Assembly (NCBI GenBank): GCA_027489175.1
Contig: JAIYAE010000019.1
Span: 277,080 to 341,079 of the forward strand
Origin: Rhodobacter sp.
GTDB lineage: Bacteria > Pseudomonadota > Alphaproteobacteria > Rhodobacterales > Rhodobacteraceae
DNA: 64,000 bases
Direction of reading: 5' to 3'
The position numbers were made by a program, and so were the translations under genes. The notes beneath the pieces were generated by a model. That model did not search any database and had not been told where the DNA came from. It saw only the letters and a program-made list of their open reading frames with translations. This document shows, in pieces, positions 50,991 through 60,101 of this stretch; position 1 is the stretch's first letter; the number at the start of each line of letters is the position of its first letter.

Positions 50991-51548
50991 ATGGCTTTTG
51001 CCCCCCGCCTGCCCTTGGGCCTTGCGCTGACCCTCCTCTTCGGGCTTGCCCTGACCGGGCTGACGGCCGCGCCTGCGCAGGCCTATTACCCCTGCAACGG
51101 CCCTGGCCCGGGTGAGGTGCTGATCGGGATGGACAACAGCACCAACCCACCCACCCCGCTTTGCGAATATGTCGGCGAAGAGGGCAGCTATGCCGATCCC
51201 GGCCCCGGTGGCTATTGGGAAGAGCGGTTCGGCGCCATCGCCTGGGGGCGCGACAGTGCCGATGGGCCGACTTACAGCTGGTATGTCAATGCCACCAGCT
51301 TTGCCGAAGCCGAAAACGGCGCCCTCGCCCAGTGCCAGCAAAGCGGGTTCAGCAATTGCAACCTTGGCCCCTCGATCGCCAATGGCTCGATTGCGATTGT
51401 CGTGGCCGGTGACGGCGGGCTCTTTGCGGAATGGGGCGATGACAGTGGCCAGGCCAAGCGCAAGGCCCTGCGCCTGTGCAAGAAATCGGCCAAGGGCTGC
51501 AAGGTCGAACGGGTGCTGGACAGCCCCGCCGCCTGGATCAGCTACTAG
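50991..51548 (+). CDS. Secreted DUF4189 protein
   Basis: A 185-residue protein with a long Sec signal peptide ending AAPAQAY near residue 31. The mature part has the DUF4189 pattern: FGAIAWGRD, then SYATSFAEAEN-like spacing, ALAQCQQSGFSNCNLG, with paired cysteines (C-x7-C types) suited to periplasmic disulfides, and KKALRLC-like LCKKSAKGCKV near the C-terminus. Function unknown. GAAAGGA lies 8 bases before the ATG. Its stop is only 4 bp from the stop of the convergent RluA gene. Confidence 0.8.
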   Translation: MAFAPRLPLGLALTLLFGLALTGLTAAPAQAYYPCNGPGPGEVLIGMDNSTNPPTPLCEYVGEEGSYADPGPGGYWEERFGAIAWGRDSADGPTYSWYVNATSFAEAENGALAQCQQSGFSNCNLGPSIANGSIAIVVAGDGGLFAEWGDDSGQAKRKALRLCKKSAKGCKVERVLDSPAAWISY

Positions 51549-51552
51549 ACCC

Positions 51553-52629
51553 TCAGTGCGCGCGCAGCCCGTTAACGAGGGCCGCCATATCTGAGGGCAG
51601 CGGCGAAGTGAACTCTACCCGCGCGCCGGTGACCGGGTGGTCAAAGCCCAGGCTTGCCGCGTGCAGGGCCTGGCGCGGAAAGGCATTGGCCAGGGCAGCC
51701 CCGGCACCGAACAGCTTTTCCGACAGCCGCCGCGTGCCGCCATAGGTCTGGTCCCCCAAAAGCCCATGGCCGGCATAGGCCAGATGCACCCGGATCTGAT
51801 GCGTCCGCCCGGTTTCCAGCCAGCATTCGACAAGCGCTGCCTCGGCCCCGAACGCCTCGACCACCCGGGCGCGGGTGACGGCATGGCGGCCCTGTTCCCA
51901 GACCACGGCCTGACGCTGGCGGTCGGTCTTGTGGCGGGCAAGGTGCGTGGCCAGCCGCAGGATGCCCCCCGCCTCGAAACTGACCCCGCGCAGGCCGCGC
52001 AGCCGGGGGTCACTCGCCTGCGGCACCCCATGCACCACCGCAAGGTAGCGCCGGGTGACAGAGTGATCCTCAAACTGCCGCGCAAGCCCCTGATGCGCCC
52101 GGTCGGATTTGGCGACGACCAGAAGCCCCGTCGTATCCTTGTCGATCCGGTGCACGATCCCGGGTCGCCGCGCACCGCCGATGCCAGACAGCGTGTCGCC
52201 GCAGTGATGCAACAGCGCGTTGACCAGCGTGCCAGAGGGCGTGCCCGGCGCGGGGTGGACGACCATGCCTGCAGGCTTGTCGATCACGATCAGATCGGCA
52301 TCCTCATAGACCACGGACAGGGGGATATCTTCGGGAAGGGTCTCGATATTGACGGCGGGGGCGAGGGTCAGCACATAAACCTGCCCTTCGGCCACCTTGG
52401 CCTTGGGATCGGTCACCGCGACCCCATCCCGCAGCACATCGCCATCCGCGATCATCCGCATCAGGCGCGAGCGGGACAGTGACGCAGCCTCTGGCACCGC
52501 CGCCGCAAGCGCCTTATCAAGGCGGGGGGCTGCGTCCTCACCGATGGTGACGGTCAGGGTCCCGCCTGCAGAACCGGCCTCCGCATCGTCCTCTTCGTCG
52601 AACGCCTCTTCCCCGAAAGTCCCGCGCAT
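51553..52629 (-). CDS. RluA family 23S rRNA pseudouridine synthase (RluC/D-like)
   Basis: A 358-residue enzyme that isomerises uridine in RNA. An S4-like domain (RLDKALAAAVPEAASLSRSRLMRMI, about residues 35-60) precedes the catalytic domain, whose aspartate lies in HRIDKDTTGLLVVAK near residue 162. GRTHQIRVHLAYAGHGLLGD is the conserved C-terminal motif. The ATG at 52629 gives an acidic N-terminal tail (EEAFDEEDDAEA); the frame is open much further upstream but without conserved sequence. This start overlaps that of the divergent DUF6476 gene. RluD is the closest functional guess. Confidence 0.9.
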   Translation of the reverse strand: MRGTFGEEAFDEEDDAEAGSAGGTLTVTIGEDAAPRLDKALAAAVPEAASLSRSRLMRMIADGDVLRDGVAVTDPKAKVAEGQVYVLTLAPAVNIETLPEDIPLSVVYEDADLIVIDKPAGMVVHPAPGTPSGTLVNALLHHCGDTLSGIGGARRPGIVHRIDKDTTGLLVVAKSDRAHQGLARQFEDHSVTRRYLAVVHGVPQASDPRLRGLRGVSFEAGGILRLATHLARHKTDRQRQAVVWEQGRHAVTRARVVEAFGAEAALVECWLETGRTHQIRVHLAYAGHGLLGDQTYGGTRRLSEKLFGAGAALANAFPRQALHAASLGFDHPVTGARVEFTSPLPSDMAALVNGLRAH

Positions 52630-52957
52630 GCCCGATCCCGCCCCGTCAGATGATCTGCCAAATGATCTTGGCGCCCTGCCGCCCAGCCTGCGGCTACTGA
52701 AGTGGCTGGTGATCGTGCTGACGCTGACCATGATCGGCGGTGTCATAACCGTGGTGGGGCTGCTTGTCACCCGGATGCCGCAAACCTTTGGTGCAAAGGC
52801 CCCGACCCTGCCGGAAGAGTTCACCCTGCCCGAAGGCACCCGCGCAGCGGCCGTGACCTTTGGCACCGGCTGGGTGGCCGTGGTCACGACCGATGACCGC
52901 ATCCTGATCTTCGACGAAGACGGCGCCCTGCGGCAAGAGGTTGCGCTGGCGCCCTGA
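52628..52957 (+). CDS. DUF6476-like small membrane protein
   Basis: A 109-residue protein: an N-terminal proline-rich acidic part, one transmembrane helix (LLKWLVIVLTLTMIGGVITVVGLLVT, about 22-47), and a periplasmic end with GTRAAAVTFGTGWVAVVTTDDRILIF. The pattern is one I recognise from Rhodobacteraceae next to the RluA gene (DUF6476-like); function unknown. Its ATG (52628-52630) overlaps the ATG of the divergent RluA gene by two bases, and neither has a clear ribosome site, so leaderless initiation is possible. A small hairpin with T-run follows at 52991. Confidence 0.78.
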   Translation: MPDPAPSDDLPNDLGALPPSLRLLKWLVIVLTLTMIGGVITVVGLLVTRMPQTFGAKAPTLPEEFTLPEGTRAAAVTFGTGWVAVVTTDDRILIFDEDGALRQEVALAP

Positions 52958-52990
52958 CGCAGCACCCAGCCCGTGCGGCTATTGAATGGA

Positions 52991-53017
52991 GCGCCCTTCA
53001 GGCGCAGTCCTTTTGTC
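52991..53017 (+). terminator. Probable terminator after the DUF6476 gene
   Basis: GCGCC/GGCGC with a five-base loop (52991-53005) followed by TCCTTTTGTC. The stem is short but the T-run supports termination. A second dyad, CGCCTCT/AGAGGCG (53019-53041), follows. Confidence 0.4.
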
Positions 53018-53060
53018 TCGCCTCTGGCGCGCGAAGAGGCGCGCCAACCGGCTCGGTCAA

Positions 53061-53097
53061 TGGGGGCATTCTGCCCCCAAACCCCCGGGGAGTATTT
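53061..53097 (+). repeat. Hairpin plus GGGGAGTATTT element, copy 2
   Basis: TGGGGGC/GCCCCCA stem (53061-53079) followed by a C-run and GGGGAGTATTT (53087-53097). It lies between the DUF6476 and amidase genes, both on the plus strand, with the tail facing the downstream gene as in the other copies. Confidence 0.6.
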
Positions 53098-53227
53098 CTG
53101 AAAGGAGCAAATCAGGGCCCTGGCTTCGGGTTGCGCGATGACCGGAAACCGACCCCGGAGTGACGGGGATGGGCATGCCCCAGGTGTGCTTGGGCTGCAG
53201 GGTTCAGGGGATGGATGGGGGACAGCG

Positions 53228-54664
53228 ATGATCGGCGATCTTGGTGTGGCGGATGCGACGGCCCTTGCAGGTCTGGTGGCGGCGGGTGAGGTGACCCCGA
53301 CCGAGCTTCTGGACGCGGCCCTTGCAGCGGTCGAGGCGCGCAATCCGGCGCTGAACGCGGTGGTGTTGCTGCAGGAAGGCGTGGCGCGCAAGGCAATTGC
53401 CGATGGATTGCCGCACGGCCCTTTCCGGGGCGTGCCCTTCCTGATCAAGGACCTTGGGATCGAGGCGAAGGATTACCCCAGCCACAACGGCAGCCGGTTG
53501 CTGGCCAATACGGTCTACCGCGGCGACAGCGCCATCTTCGCGCGGATCAAGGCGACAGGCGTGGTCACCTTTGGCCGCACCACCAGCCCCGAAGGCGGGA
53601 TTGGGGCTGCGACCGAGGCAGCCGTTTATGGCGGGCCGACGCGCAACCCCTGGAACCTGGACCACACATCCGGCGGGTCCTCGGGCGGGGCCGGGGCTGC
53701 GGTGGCGGCGGGGATCGTGGCCTTTGCGCATGGGTCGGACGGTGGGGGGTCTGTGCGCATCCCGGCCTCAAGTTGTGGGCTGTTCGGCTTCAAGCCGACG
53801 CGGGCCCGGCTGCCGGATGGTCCCTATGCCGGCGAAGGCTGGGCGGGGATGGCGATTGACGGGTTCCTGACCCGGTCGGTCCGCGACACCGCCGTGATGC
53901 TGGATGCCTGCGAAGGCGCGGACCTTGGCGCGCCCTACTGGGCACCACCCCTGGCGCGCGGCCATGCCGATGCGATCAGCCGCCCGCCGCGCCGCTTGCG
54001 GGTGGCGATCTGCGACACCACGCTGACAGGGGAGCCGATCCACCCCGAGGTGGCCGAGGCCGTCCGCGCCACCGGCCGCCTGCTGGAGGCGATGGGCCAT
54101 AGCGTGGAACCCGCCCTGCCCCGCGCCGATGTTGGGGTGATGATGCGGGCCTGGACCGATATTGTCGCGGTCGGCACTGCACTTGGCATCCGATCGGCGT
54201 TGAAGGGCCGGCCCCTGACCGACGATCTGGTCGAAGGCGTTGGTCGCGGGGCCTCTGCCCATGCCGAAACCCTGCACCCGACGCGGTATCTTGAGGCGGT
54301 GGGCGAGATCCATGCCTTCGGCCGCCAGATGGCGCGGTTCTTTGATCAAGGGTCGGATATCCTGTTGTCGGCCACGCTTGCGGAACCGCCAGCCAAGGTT
54401 GGGCGTTTCAATCATGCGACAGAAGATTACGTCGCCTACCGGACCGGGCCGCAGGGGATCTTTGCCTATTCCCCGTTCTGCGCGGTCTTCAATGCCAGCG
54501 GCCAGCCTGCTGCAAGCCTGCCCCTTGGCTGGTCCTCAGACGGGCTGCCCATCGGCATCCATCTGGCGGCGGCTTTCGGGCAGGATGAATTGCTGATTGC
54601 CTTGTGCGCAGAGGTTGAGCGGGCCGCCCCCTGGGGCGCAAAACGTGCGCCAATGGCTGGGTGA
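53228..54664 (+). CDS. Amidase-signature hydrolase (first of the transporter locus)
   Basis: A 478-residue amidase. The Ser-cisSer-Lys triad is visible: K74 in LIKDLG, the cis-serine in SGGSSGG (residues 148-154), and the nucleophile S175 in [11 protein letters not shown]. The start at 53228 follows GGGGGA. It stands at the head of a set amidase, ATPase, PotB-like, PotC-like, PotD-like, then a second amidase, all on the plus strand, so it probably hydrolyses an amide imported by this transporter. It is not GatA: no GatB or GatC nearby, and the sequence resembles aryl- or aminohexanoate-type amidases. Confidence 0.9.
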   Translation: MIGDLGVADATALAGLVAAGEVTPTELLDAALAAVEARNPALNAVVLLQEGVARKAIADGLPHGPFRGVPFLIKDLGIEAKDYPSHNGSRLLANTVYRGDSAIFARIKATGVVTFGRTTSPEGGIGAATEAAVYGGPTRNPWNLDHTSGGSSGGAGAAVAAGIVAFAHGSDGGGSVRIPASSCGLFGFKPTRARLPDGPYAGEGWAGMAIDGFLTRSVRDTAVMLDACEGADLGAPYWAPPLARGHADAISRPPRRLRVAICDTTLTGEPIHPEVAEAVRATGRLLEAMGHSVEPALPRADVGVMMRAWTDIVAVGTALGIRSALKGRPLTDDLVEGVGRGASAHAETLHPTRYLEAVGEIHAFGRQMARFFDQGSDILLSATLAEPPAKVGRFNHATEDYVAYRTGPQGIFAYSPFCAVFNASGQPAASLPLGWSSDGLPIGIHLAAAFGQDELLIALCAEVERAAPWGAKRAPMAG

Positions 54665-54679
54665 CGGGGAAGGAATCGC

Positions 54680-55816
54680 TTGTCAGCACATAATCCGGCG
54701 TCTCAATATGATCAAATGAACATGAACCAACGGGGTGTGACCGTGGCCGATACGGTAACGATCTCTGCCCGCAATGTCGTCAAGGCCTTCGGGCAGGGTG
54801 CCGCGCAGATGCGGGCGCTGGACGATGTGTCGGTCGACATTCGGCGGGGGGAGTTCTTTACCCTCCTTGGCCCCTCAGGCTGTGGCAAGACCACGCTTCT
54901 GCGGCTGATCGCGGGGTTCGAGATGCCCTCGGCCGGGACGATCCTTCTGGACGGGGCTGATATCACCACCTTGCCGCCGAACAAGCGGCCGGTGAACACG
55001 GTGTTCCAAAGCTATGCCCTGTTCCCGCACCTGACCGTGGCCGAAAACGTGGCCTTTGGCCTCCAGATGCTGGGGAAGCCTGCGGCTGAGGTGAAGGCGA
55101 CGACCAACCGGATGCTGGCGCTGGTGAAGCTTGAGGCGCTGGCGGGGCGCAAGACGGCGCAGTTGTCGGGCGGCCAGCAGCAGCGCGTGGCGCTGGCCCG
55201 GGCGCTGGCGCCGCAGCCGAAGGTCCTCCTTCTGGACGAACCGCTATCCGCCCTTGACCTGAAACTCCGCAAGGAAATGCAGATCGAGTTGAAGCGCCTC
55301 CAGCTTGAAACCGGCATCACCTTCATCTTCGTCACCCACGACCAGGAAGAAGCGCTGACCATGTCCGACCGGATCGGCGTCATGTCGAACGGCAAGCTGC
55401 AGCAGGTCGGCACCGCAAAGGACATCTACACAAGGCCCCTGAACCGCTTTGTCGCGAGCTTCATCGGCGAGACGAACTTCCTGACCGGCAAAGCCGAAGT
55501 GGGCGGCGTGCGCCTTGGCACTGGCGATCTGATCGCCCTGCCCCTGCAAGCTGCCGACACTGGTCGATCCGTCACCGTGGCGCTGCGGCCCGAACAGCTG
55601 CGCCTGGGGGCCGCCACCGACCCGGCCGCGATCAAGGCGCGCGTCGCCTCCCTCGTTTACTTCGGCACCGACACGCACTGCCATCTGCACCTTGCCGACG
55701 GGACCGAGGTTGTCGCCCGCCTGCAAAGCCCCGCGGATGGCGAAAGCGGCCTTATCCAAGGGCAAGAGGTCGGCATCACCTTCGTCCCCGGCGCCGCACA
55801 AAGGGTTGAGGAATGA
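54680..55816 (+). CDS. potA: ABC transporter ATP-binding protein, PotA-like (second system)
   Basis: A 378-residue ATPase subunit. Walker [10 protein letters not shown] is near residue 71, the signature LSGGQQQR near 167, Walker [12 protein letters not shown], and the switch His in [12 protein letters not shown]-type domain follows ([22 protein letters not shown]). The TTG at 54680 is chosen as start because GGGGAAGGAA lies just upstream; ATG 54716 is possible. It lies 15 bp after the first amidase and overlaps the PotB-like start (ATGA). It energises uptake by the 55813-57538 permeases. Confidence 0.92.
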   Translation: MSAHNPASQYDQMNMNQRGVTVADTVTISARNVVKAFGQGAAQMRALDDVSVDIRRGEFFTLLGPSGCGKTTLLRLIAGFEMPSAGTILLDGADITTLPPNKRPVNTVFQSYALFPHLTVAENVAFGLQMLGKPAAEVKATTNRMLALVKLEALAGRKTAQLSGGQQQRVALARALAPQPKVLLLDEPLSALDLKLRKEMQIELKRLQLETGITFIFVTHDQEEALTMSDRIGVMSNGKLQQVGTAKDIYTRPLNRFVASFIGETNFLTGKAEVGGVRLGTGDLIALPLQAADTGRSVTVALRPEQLRLGAATDPAAIKARVASLVYFGTDTHCHLHLADGTEVVARLQSPADGESGLIQGQEVGITFVPGAAQRVEE

Positions 55817-56721
55817 GCCCCGCCGAGGAGAATGCGATCAGATCCTCGGCCCGCACCGGCTGGCTTTTGTCGCTGCCGGCCCTCCTCATCCTGTTCGTCG
55901 CCGCAGCCGGGCCGCTGATTATCGTTGTCATCTATTCCTTCCTGACCCCGGGCCAGCATGGCAACGTGGTCTGGGACTTCTCGACCGATGGTTGGGTGGG
56001 TGTCCTGTGGTCCAAGGACATCTTCACCGGGGAATGGGCGCTGGCCGATGCGCATCTGACGATCTTCTGGCGTTCGCTCTGGCTGTCCTTCCTGACCACG
56101 GCCTTCACCTTTCTGGTGGGTTTTCCCACGGCCTGGTTCATCGCCACGCGGCCCGCGAAGGAACGCGCGCTCTGGCTCTTTCTCATCACCATCCCGTTCT
56201 GGACCAACCTTCTGATCCGCACCTATGCGATCAATGAGGTGCTGCGGAAGGAAGGTCTGATGAACACCGTCCTCATGGGCCTTGGGATCACCGACACCCC
56301 GATTGAGGTGCTTTATACCCAGACCGCCATCTTTATCGGGATGACCTATGTCTACCTGCCCTTGATGGTCCTGCCCCTTTTCGCCGCCATCGACCGTTTC
56401 GACATGAAACTATTGGAGGCGGGATACGACCTTTACGCCAGCCGGATGCAGGTCTTGCGCCGGGTGATCCTGCCGATCGTCAAACCGGGCATCATCGCAG
56501 GCTCGATCCTGGTCTTCGTCCCCTCGCTTGGCGCCTATGTCACCCCGCGCGTTCTGGGCGGCGGCAAGCAGATGATGATTGGCAACTTCATCGAACTCCA
56601 ATTCCTGCAAGGCAAGAACTGGCCGCTTGGGGCGGCGCTGTCGATGCTGCTTCTGGTCGTGGTGATGGCCGCCCTCTTGGTCTACGTCCGCTATGCCAAC
56701 AAGGGGTCGTCCCATGGCTGA
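55813..56721 (+). CDS. potB: ABC transporter permease, PotB-like (second system)
   Basis: A 302-residue inner-membrane permease. An N-terminal helix ([24 protein letters not shown]) is followed by a periplasmic loop and five further helices. The EAA loop reads [23 protein letters not shown] near residue 203. Coupled to the ATPase gene by a 4 bp overlap and to the PotC-like gene by an 8 bp overlap, typical of a tight transporter operon. Forms the channel with the PotC-like subunit. Confidence 0.92.
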   Translation: MSPAEENAIRSSARTGWLLSLPALLILFVAAAGPLIIVVIYSFLTPGQHGNVVWDFSTDGWVGVLWSKDIFTGEWALADAHLTIFWRSLWLSFLTTAFTFLVGFPTAWFIATRPAKERALWLFLITIPFWTNLLIRTYAINEVLRKEGLMNTVLMGLGITDTPIEVLYTQTAIFIGMTYVYLPLMVLPLFAAIDRFDMKLLEAGYDLYASRMQVLRRVILPIVKPGIIAGSILVFVPSLGAYVTPRVLGGGKQMMIGNFIELQFLQGKNWPLGAALSMLLLVVVMAALLVYVRYANKGSSHG

Positions 56722-57538
56722 GCGAGGCTTTCAGGTCGCCCGCCTGCCGGGCTTTGCCACCACGGCAATCATCGTCTTCGTGGCGCTTTACCTGCCAATC
56801 TTCACGCTGGTCGCCTATTCCTTCAATGCCAGCACCTCGCTTGCGGTCTGGGGCGGGTTCTCGCTGGATTGGTATGCTAAGGCCTGGGACAACAGCCAAG
56901 TCAAAGACGCGACGATCCGCTCATTGATCATCGCAAGTTTTGCAGCCGTGATCTCGACCACCGTCGCCACGATGGCGGCACTCGGCACCACGCGCCGCCG
57001 CGCTTTCAAGGGCCAGACCTTCATCTATGTGATGATCAACCAGCCCCTGATGGTGCCGGAAATCGTGACTGCCGTGGCCCTGATGATCGTCTTCGGACTG
57101 ATCAAGGTCTGGCTGACCAGCATCGGCATGGGCGGTCTGACCACCGGCCTTGGCTATCTGATCCTTGCCCATTCGGCCTTCTGCATCCCCTTTGCGTACC
57201 TGCCGATCCGCGCGCGGCTGGAAGGCATGGACCTGACGCTGGAAACCGCTGCCGCCGACCTTTACGCCACGCCGTGGCAGACCTTCCGCCGGGTGACCCT
57301 GCCCTTGCTCGCACCGGGGATGATTGCCGGTGCCATGCTCGCTTTCGTCATCAGCCTGGATGACGTGGTGATTACCGAGTTTGTGAAATCCGGCGGGCAG
57401 GATACGCTGCCCACCTACATGCTGGGCCAGATGCGCCGCCAACTGACCCCTGAAATCAACGCCGTCTCGACCATGCTTCTGGGCCTGACGGTGGTGCTGC
57501 TGACCGCGTTCTTCCTTCTGACGCGCAAGAAAACCTGA
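56714..57538 (+). CDS. potC: ABC transporter permease, PotC-like (second system)
   Basis: A 274-residue permease with six helices; the EAA loop is LETAAADLYATPWQTFRRVTLPLL near residues 177-200. The ATG at 56714 lies inside the end of the PotB-like gene (8 bp overlap), and the protein starts with a short basic tail before the first helix (ATTAIIVFVALYLPIFTLVAY). FVISLDDVVITEFV near the last loops is typical of PotC. It ends 22 bp before the binding-protein gene. Confidence 0.92.
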   Translation: MAERGFQVARLPGFATTAIIVFVALYLPIFTLVAYSFNASTSLAVWGGFSLDWYAKAWDNSQVKDATIRSLIIASFAAVISTTVATMAALGTTRRRAFKGQTFIYVMINQPLMVPEIVTAVALMIVFGLIKVWLTSIGMGGLTTGLGYLILAHSAFCIPFAYLPIRARLEGMDLTLETAAADLYATPWQTFRRVTLPLLAPGMIAGAMLAFVISLDDVVITEFVKSGGQDTLPTYMLGQMRRQLTPEINAVSTMLLGLTVVLLTAFFLLTRKKT

Positions 57539-57560
57539 GAAACCAACCGGGAGACATCTG

Positions 57561-58586
57561 ATGAAAAGACTGATGACCGCGACCGCCCTTCTGCTGGCGA
57601 CGACTGGCCTCGCCTCGGCCGAAGGCGTGCTGCAACTTTACAACTGGGGCAACTACACCAGCCCGGAACTCTTGGAGAAATTCAAGGCCGAGACGGGGAT
57701 CACCGTTACCGTGACCGACTATGACAGCAACGATGTGGCCCTGGCCAAGATCGAGGCTGGCGGCCACGGGTTTGACCTTGTCGTTCCCTCGGCCAACTAC
57801 GTGAAGATCTTCGCCGACAAGGGCCTGACCGTCCCCCTCGACCTCGCCCGCCTGCCCAGCCACGCCAACATCGCGCCGGAATGGATGAATGTGGACTGGG
57901 ACCCAGGCCGCACCAACTCGATCCCGTGGCAGTGGGGCACGGTCGGCGTGGCCGTTGATACCGCCGTCTACAGCGGCGACATCAACACCAGCGCCGTCTG
58001 GCTTGAAGTCCCGGATGAGCTGAAGGGCAAGATCAACGTCGTCCCCGAGATGACCGACATCGTGACGCTTGCGACACTGTATTACGGCGGTGAACCCTGC
58101 AGCGAAGACCTTGCCGTCTTGCAAAAGGTCCGCGACGGCCTTCTGGCCGCCAAGCCAAACTGGATCGCCATGGACTACGGCGCGACCGAGAAGATGTCGA
58201 ACAAGGACTGGGCGGCGTCGGTGAACTGGAACGGGTCTTCGATGCGCGTCCGGGAAAACGTGCCGACGGTGGCCTACGGCTATCCGAAAGAGGGCTACAC
58301 CCTCTGGATGGACAGCGTCATGCTGCTGAAAGACGCGCAGAACGTGGATGAGGCCTACGCCTTCATGGAATTCATCCTGAAGCCCGAGAATGCGGCCCTG
58401 ATCTCCAACTTCGCGAAATACGCGAACGGGATCAGCGGGTCTGAACCCTTCATGGACCCGGCAATGGCCAGCGCCCCCGAAGTGGTGATCCCGGAAGAGT
58501 TCAAGGCCAATGGCGTCTTCATGCCGGTCTGCAGCGAAAAAGCGCGGGAATACATGACCGCAATCTGGACGGAACTGCAGAAGTAA
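57561..58586 (+). CDS. potD: Periplasmic polyamine-binding protein, PotD/PotF-like
   Basis: A 341-residue protein with a Sec signal peptide (cleavage after GLASA, residue 20), unlike the Tat-exported binding protein of the first importer. The mature start VLQLYNWGNYTSPELLEKF is a PotD/PotF hallmark. Acidic and aromatic residues expected for polyamine binding are present (DYDSND, FDLVVPSANYV, WQWGTVGV, WMDSVML). It ends the PotABCD genes; a hairpin/ATATTT element and a second amidase gene follow. A ligand close to putrescine or an acylated polyamine would fit the flanking amidases. Confidence 0.92.
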   Translation: MKRLMTATALLLATTGLASAEGVLQLYNWGNYTSPELLEKFKAETGITVTVTDYDSNDVALAKIEAGGHGFDLVVPSANYVKIFADKGLTVPLDLARLPSHANIAPEWMNVDWDPGRTNSIPWQWGTVGVAVDTAVYSGDINTSAVWLEVPDELKGKINVVPEMTDIVTLATLYYGGEPCSEDLAVLQKVRDGLLAAKPNWIAMDYGATEKMSNKDWAASVNWNGSSMRVRENVPTVAYGYPKEGYTLWMDSVMLLKDAQNVDEAYAFMEFILKPENAALISNFAKYANGISGSEPFMDPAMASAPEVVIPEEFKANGVFMPVCSEKAREYMTAIWTELQK

Positions 58587-58606
58587 GTCCCGGCTGATCT
58601 GCCGGA

Positions 58607-58647
58607 GCGGGGGGTTTCACACCCCCCGCACCCCCCGTGGGATATTT
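58607..58647 (+). repeat. Hairpin plus GGGATATTT element, copy 3
   Basis: GCGGGGGGT/ACACCCCCCGC-type stem (58607-58629, 9 bp) followed by a C-run and GTGGGATATTT (58637-58647). It lies between potD and the second amidase, both on the plus strand, and its tail ends 11 bp before the amidase start. Confidence 0.65.
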
Positions 58648-58658
58648 GTGGACGAAGA

Positions 58659-60080
58659 ATGATGCTGGAGTGGTCTGCGACCGAACTGTCAGCCGCGATC
58701 CACGCCCGCAAGGTCGCCCCGTCCGAGGTGATGGCGGCGCATCTGGCACAGGTGGCGACGGTGAACGGGGCGGTGAACGCGCTGGTGTCGCTGCACGATC
58801 CCGATGCGCTGATGGCCGAGGCGCGGGCTTTGGACAATGTCGCGCCCACGGGCTGGCTGCATGGCATTCCCTTTGCGGTCAAGGACCTGGTGGCCACCGC
58901 GGGCTTGCGGACCACCTGGGGCTCACCCCTGTTTGCCGACCATGTGCCCCTGAAGGATGACCTTGTCGCCGCCCGCCTGCGCGGGGCGGGGGCGATCTTC
59001 ACCGCCAAGACCAACGTGCCGGAATGGGGCCAGGGCTCGCACAGCTTCAACCCGGTCTTTGGCGTGACGCGCAACCCCTATGACCTGACACGCACGGCAG
59101 GCGGATCGTCGGGCGGGGCCGCGGCGGCACTCGCCACGCGGATGGTCTGGGTCGCCGACGGGTCCGACATGATGGGCTCCCTGCGCAACCCCGCCGCCTT
59201 CTGCAACGTCTACGGCTTCCGCCCGACCTGGGGTCTGGTGCCGTCGGATGCTGAGGGGGACACCTACCTTTCCACCCTTTCGACCGAAGGCCCGATGGCC
59301 CGCACAGTTGAGGACCTCGCCCACTTGCTCACCGTGCTGGCCGGCGAAAACCCCGCCGTTCCCTTCCCCCGCGCCCTTCCCGACCTCACCACCCTCGACC
59401 GTGACATCAAGGGCCTGCGCATCGGCTGGCTGGCCGATTGGGGCGGCGCTTACCAGATGGAGCCAGGCATCTTGCCACTCTGCGAGGCCGCCCTTCGCCA
59501 GATGGAAGCCCTCGGCGCGATCGTCGAACCGATCCCGCTCCCCTTCCCCGCCGAAAAGCTGTGGCAATCCTGGACCACCCTCCGCGCCATGCTGAACGCC
59601 GGGGGCAAGCGCGCGCTGGCCGAAGACCCCGCCAAACGTGCCCTGACCAAGCCCGAGACCCTGTGGGAGATCGAACAAGGCCTGAGCCTCTCCGCCCAGG
59701 CCGTCTACGACGCCAGCACCATCCGCAGCCGCTGGCACGCCCACGCCGCCCGCCTCTTCCAGACCTACGACGCCCTCATCCTGCCCTCGGCCCAGGTCTG
59801 GCCCTTCCCGGCCGGTTGGCGCTGGCCCGAAACCATCAACGGCCACCCCATGGACACCTACCACCGCTGGATGGAGGTCGTCGTTCCCGCCAGTCTGATC
59901 GGCCTTCCCGCCCTCTCCGTCCCCATCGGCTTCAGCGCGCAGGGCCTGCCGATGGGCATGCAGATCATCGGCCGCTCAGGCGACGACGCGGGCGTCCTGT
60001 CCATCGGCCAGGCCTGGCACCGCGCGACCGGCTGGCCGCAAAAGCGCCCCCCTCTGGCAGAAGCCCCGGTTTCGCGCTAG
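58659..60080 (+). CDS. Amidase-signature hydrolase (second of the transporter locus)
   Basis: A 473-residue amidase of a different subgroup from the first. The triad is K75 (FAVKDLVAT), the cis-serine in GGSSGG (residues 148-153) and the nucleophile S174 in DMMGSLRNPAAF. Tandem ATGs at 58659 and 58662. The C-terminal LSVPIGFSAQGLPMGMQIIGR is typical. It lies 72 bp after potD across a hairpin element that could let part of the transcription through. With the other amidase it flanks the importer on both sides. Confidence 0.9.
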   Translation: MMLEWSATELSAAIHARKVAPSEVMAAHLAQVATVNGAVNALVSLHDPDALMAEARALDNVAPTGWLHGIPFAVKDLVATAGLRTTWGSPLFADHVPLKDDLVAARLRGAGAIFTAKTNVPEWGQGSHSFNPVFGVTRNPYDLTRTAGGSSGGAAAALATRMVWVADGSDMMGSLRNPAAFCNVYGFRPTWGLVPSDAEGDTYLSTLSTEGPMARTVEDLAHLLTVLAGENPAVPFPRALPDLTTLDRDIKGLRIGWLADWGGAYQMEPGILPLCEAALRQMEALGAIVEPIPLPFPAEKLWQSWTTLRAMLNAGGKRALAEDPAKRALTKPETLWEIEQGLSLSAQAVYDASTIRSRWHAHAARLFQTYDALILPSAQVWPFPAGWRWPETINGHPMDTYHRWMEVVVPASLIGLPALSVPIGFSAQGLPMGMQIIGRSGDDAGVLSIGQAWHRATGWPQKRPPLAEAPVSR

Positions 60081-60101
60081 GCCTTCCAAAAAGGGGGGAT
60101 C

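Noticed and set aside
52630..53448. N-terminal extension of the RluA frame by about 270 codons
   Set aside because: It would cover the DUF6476 gene and part of the amidase gene on the opposite strand and has no conserved sequence; the S4-like start follows closely after ATG 52629.
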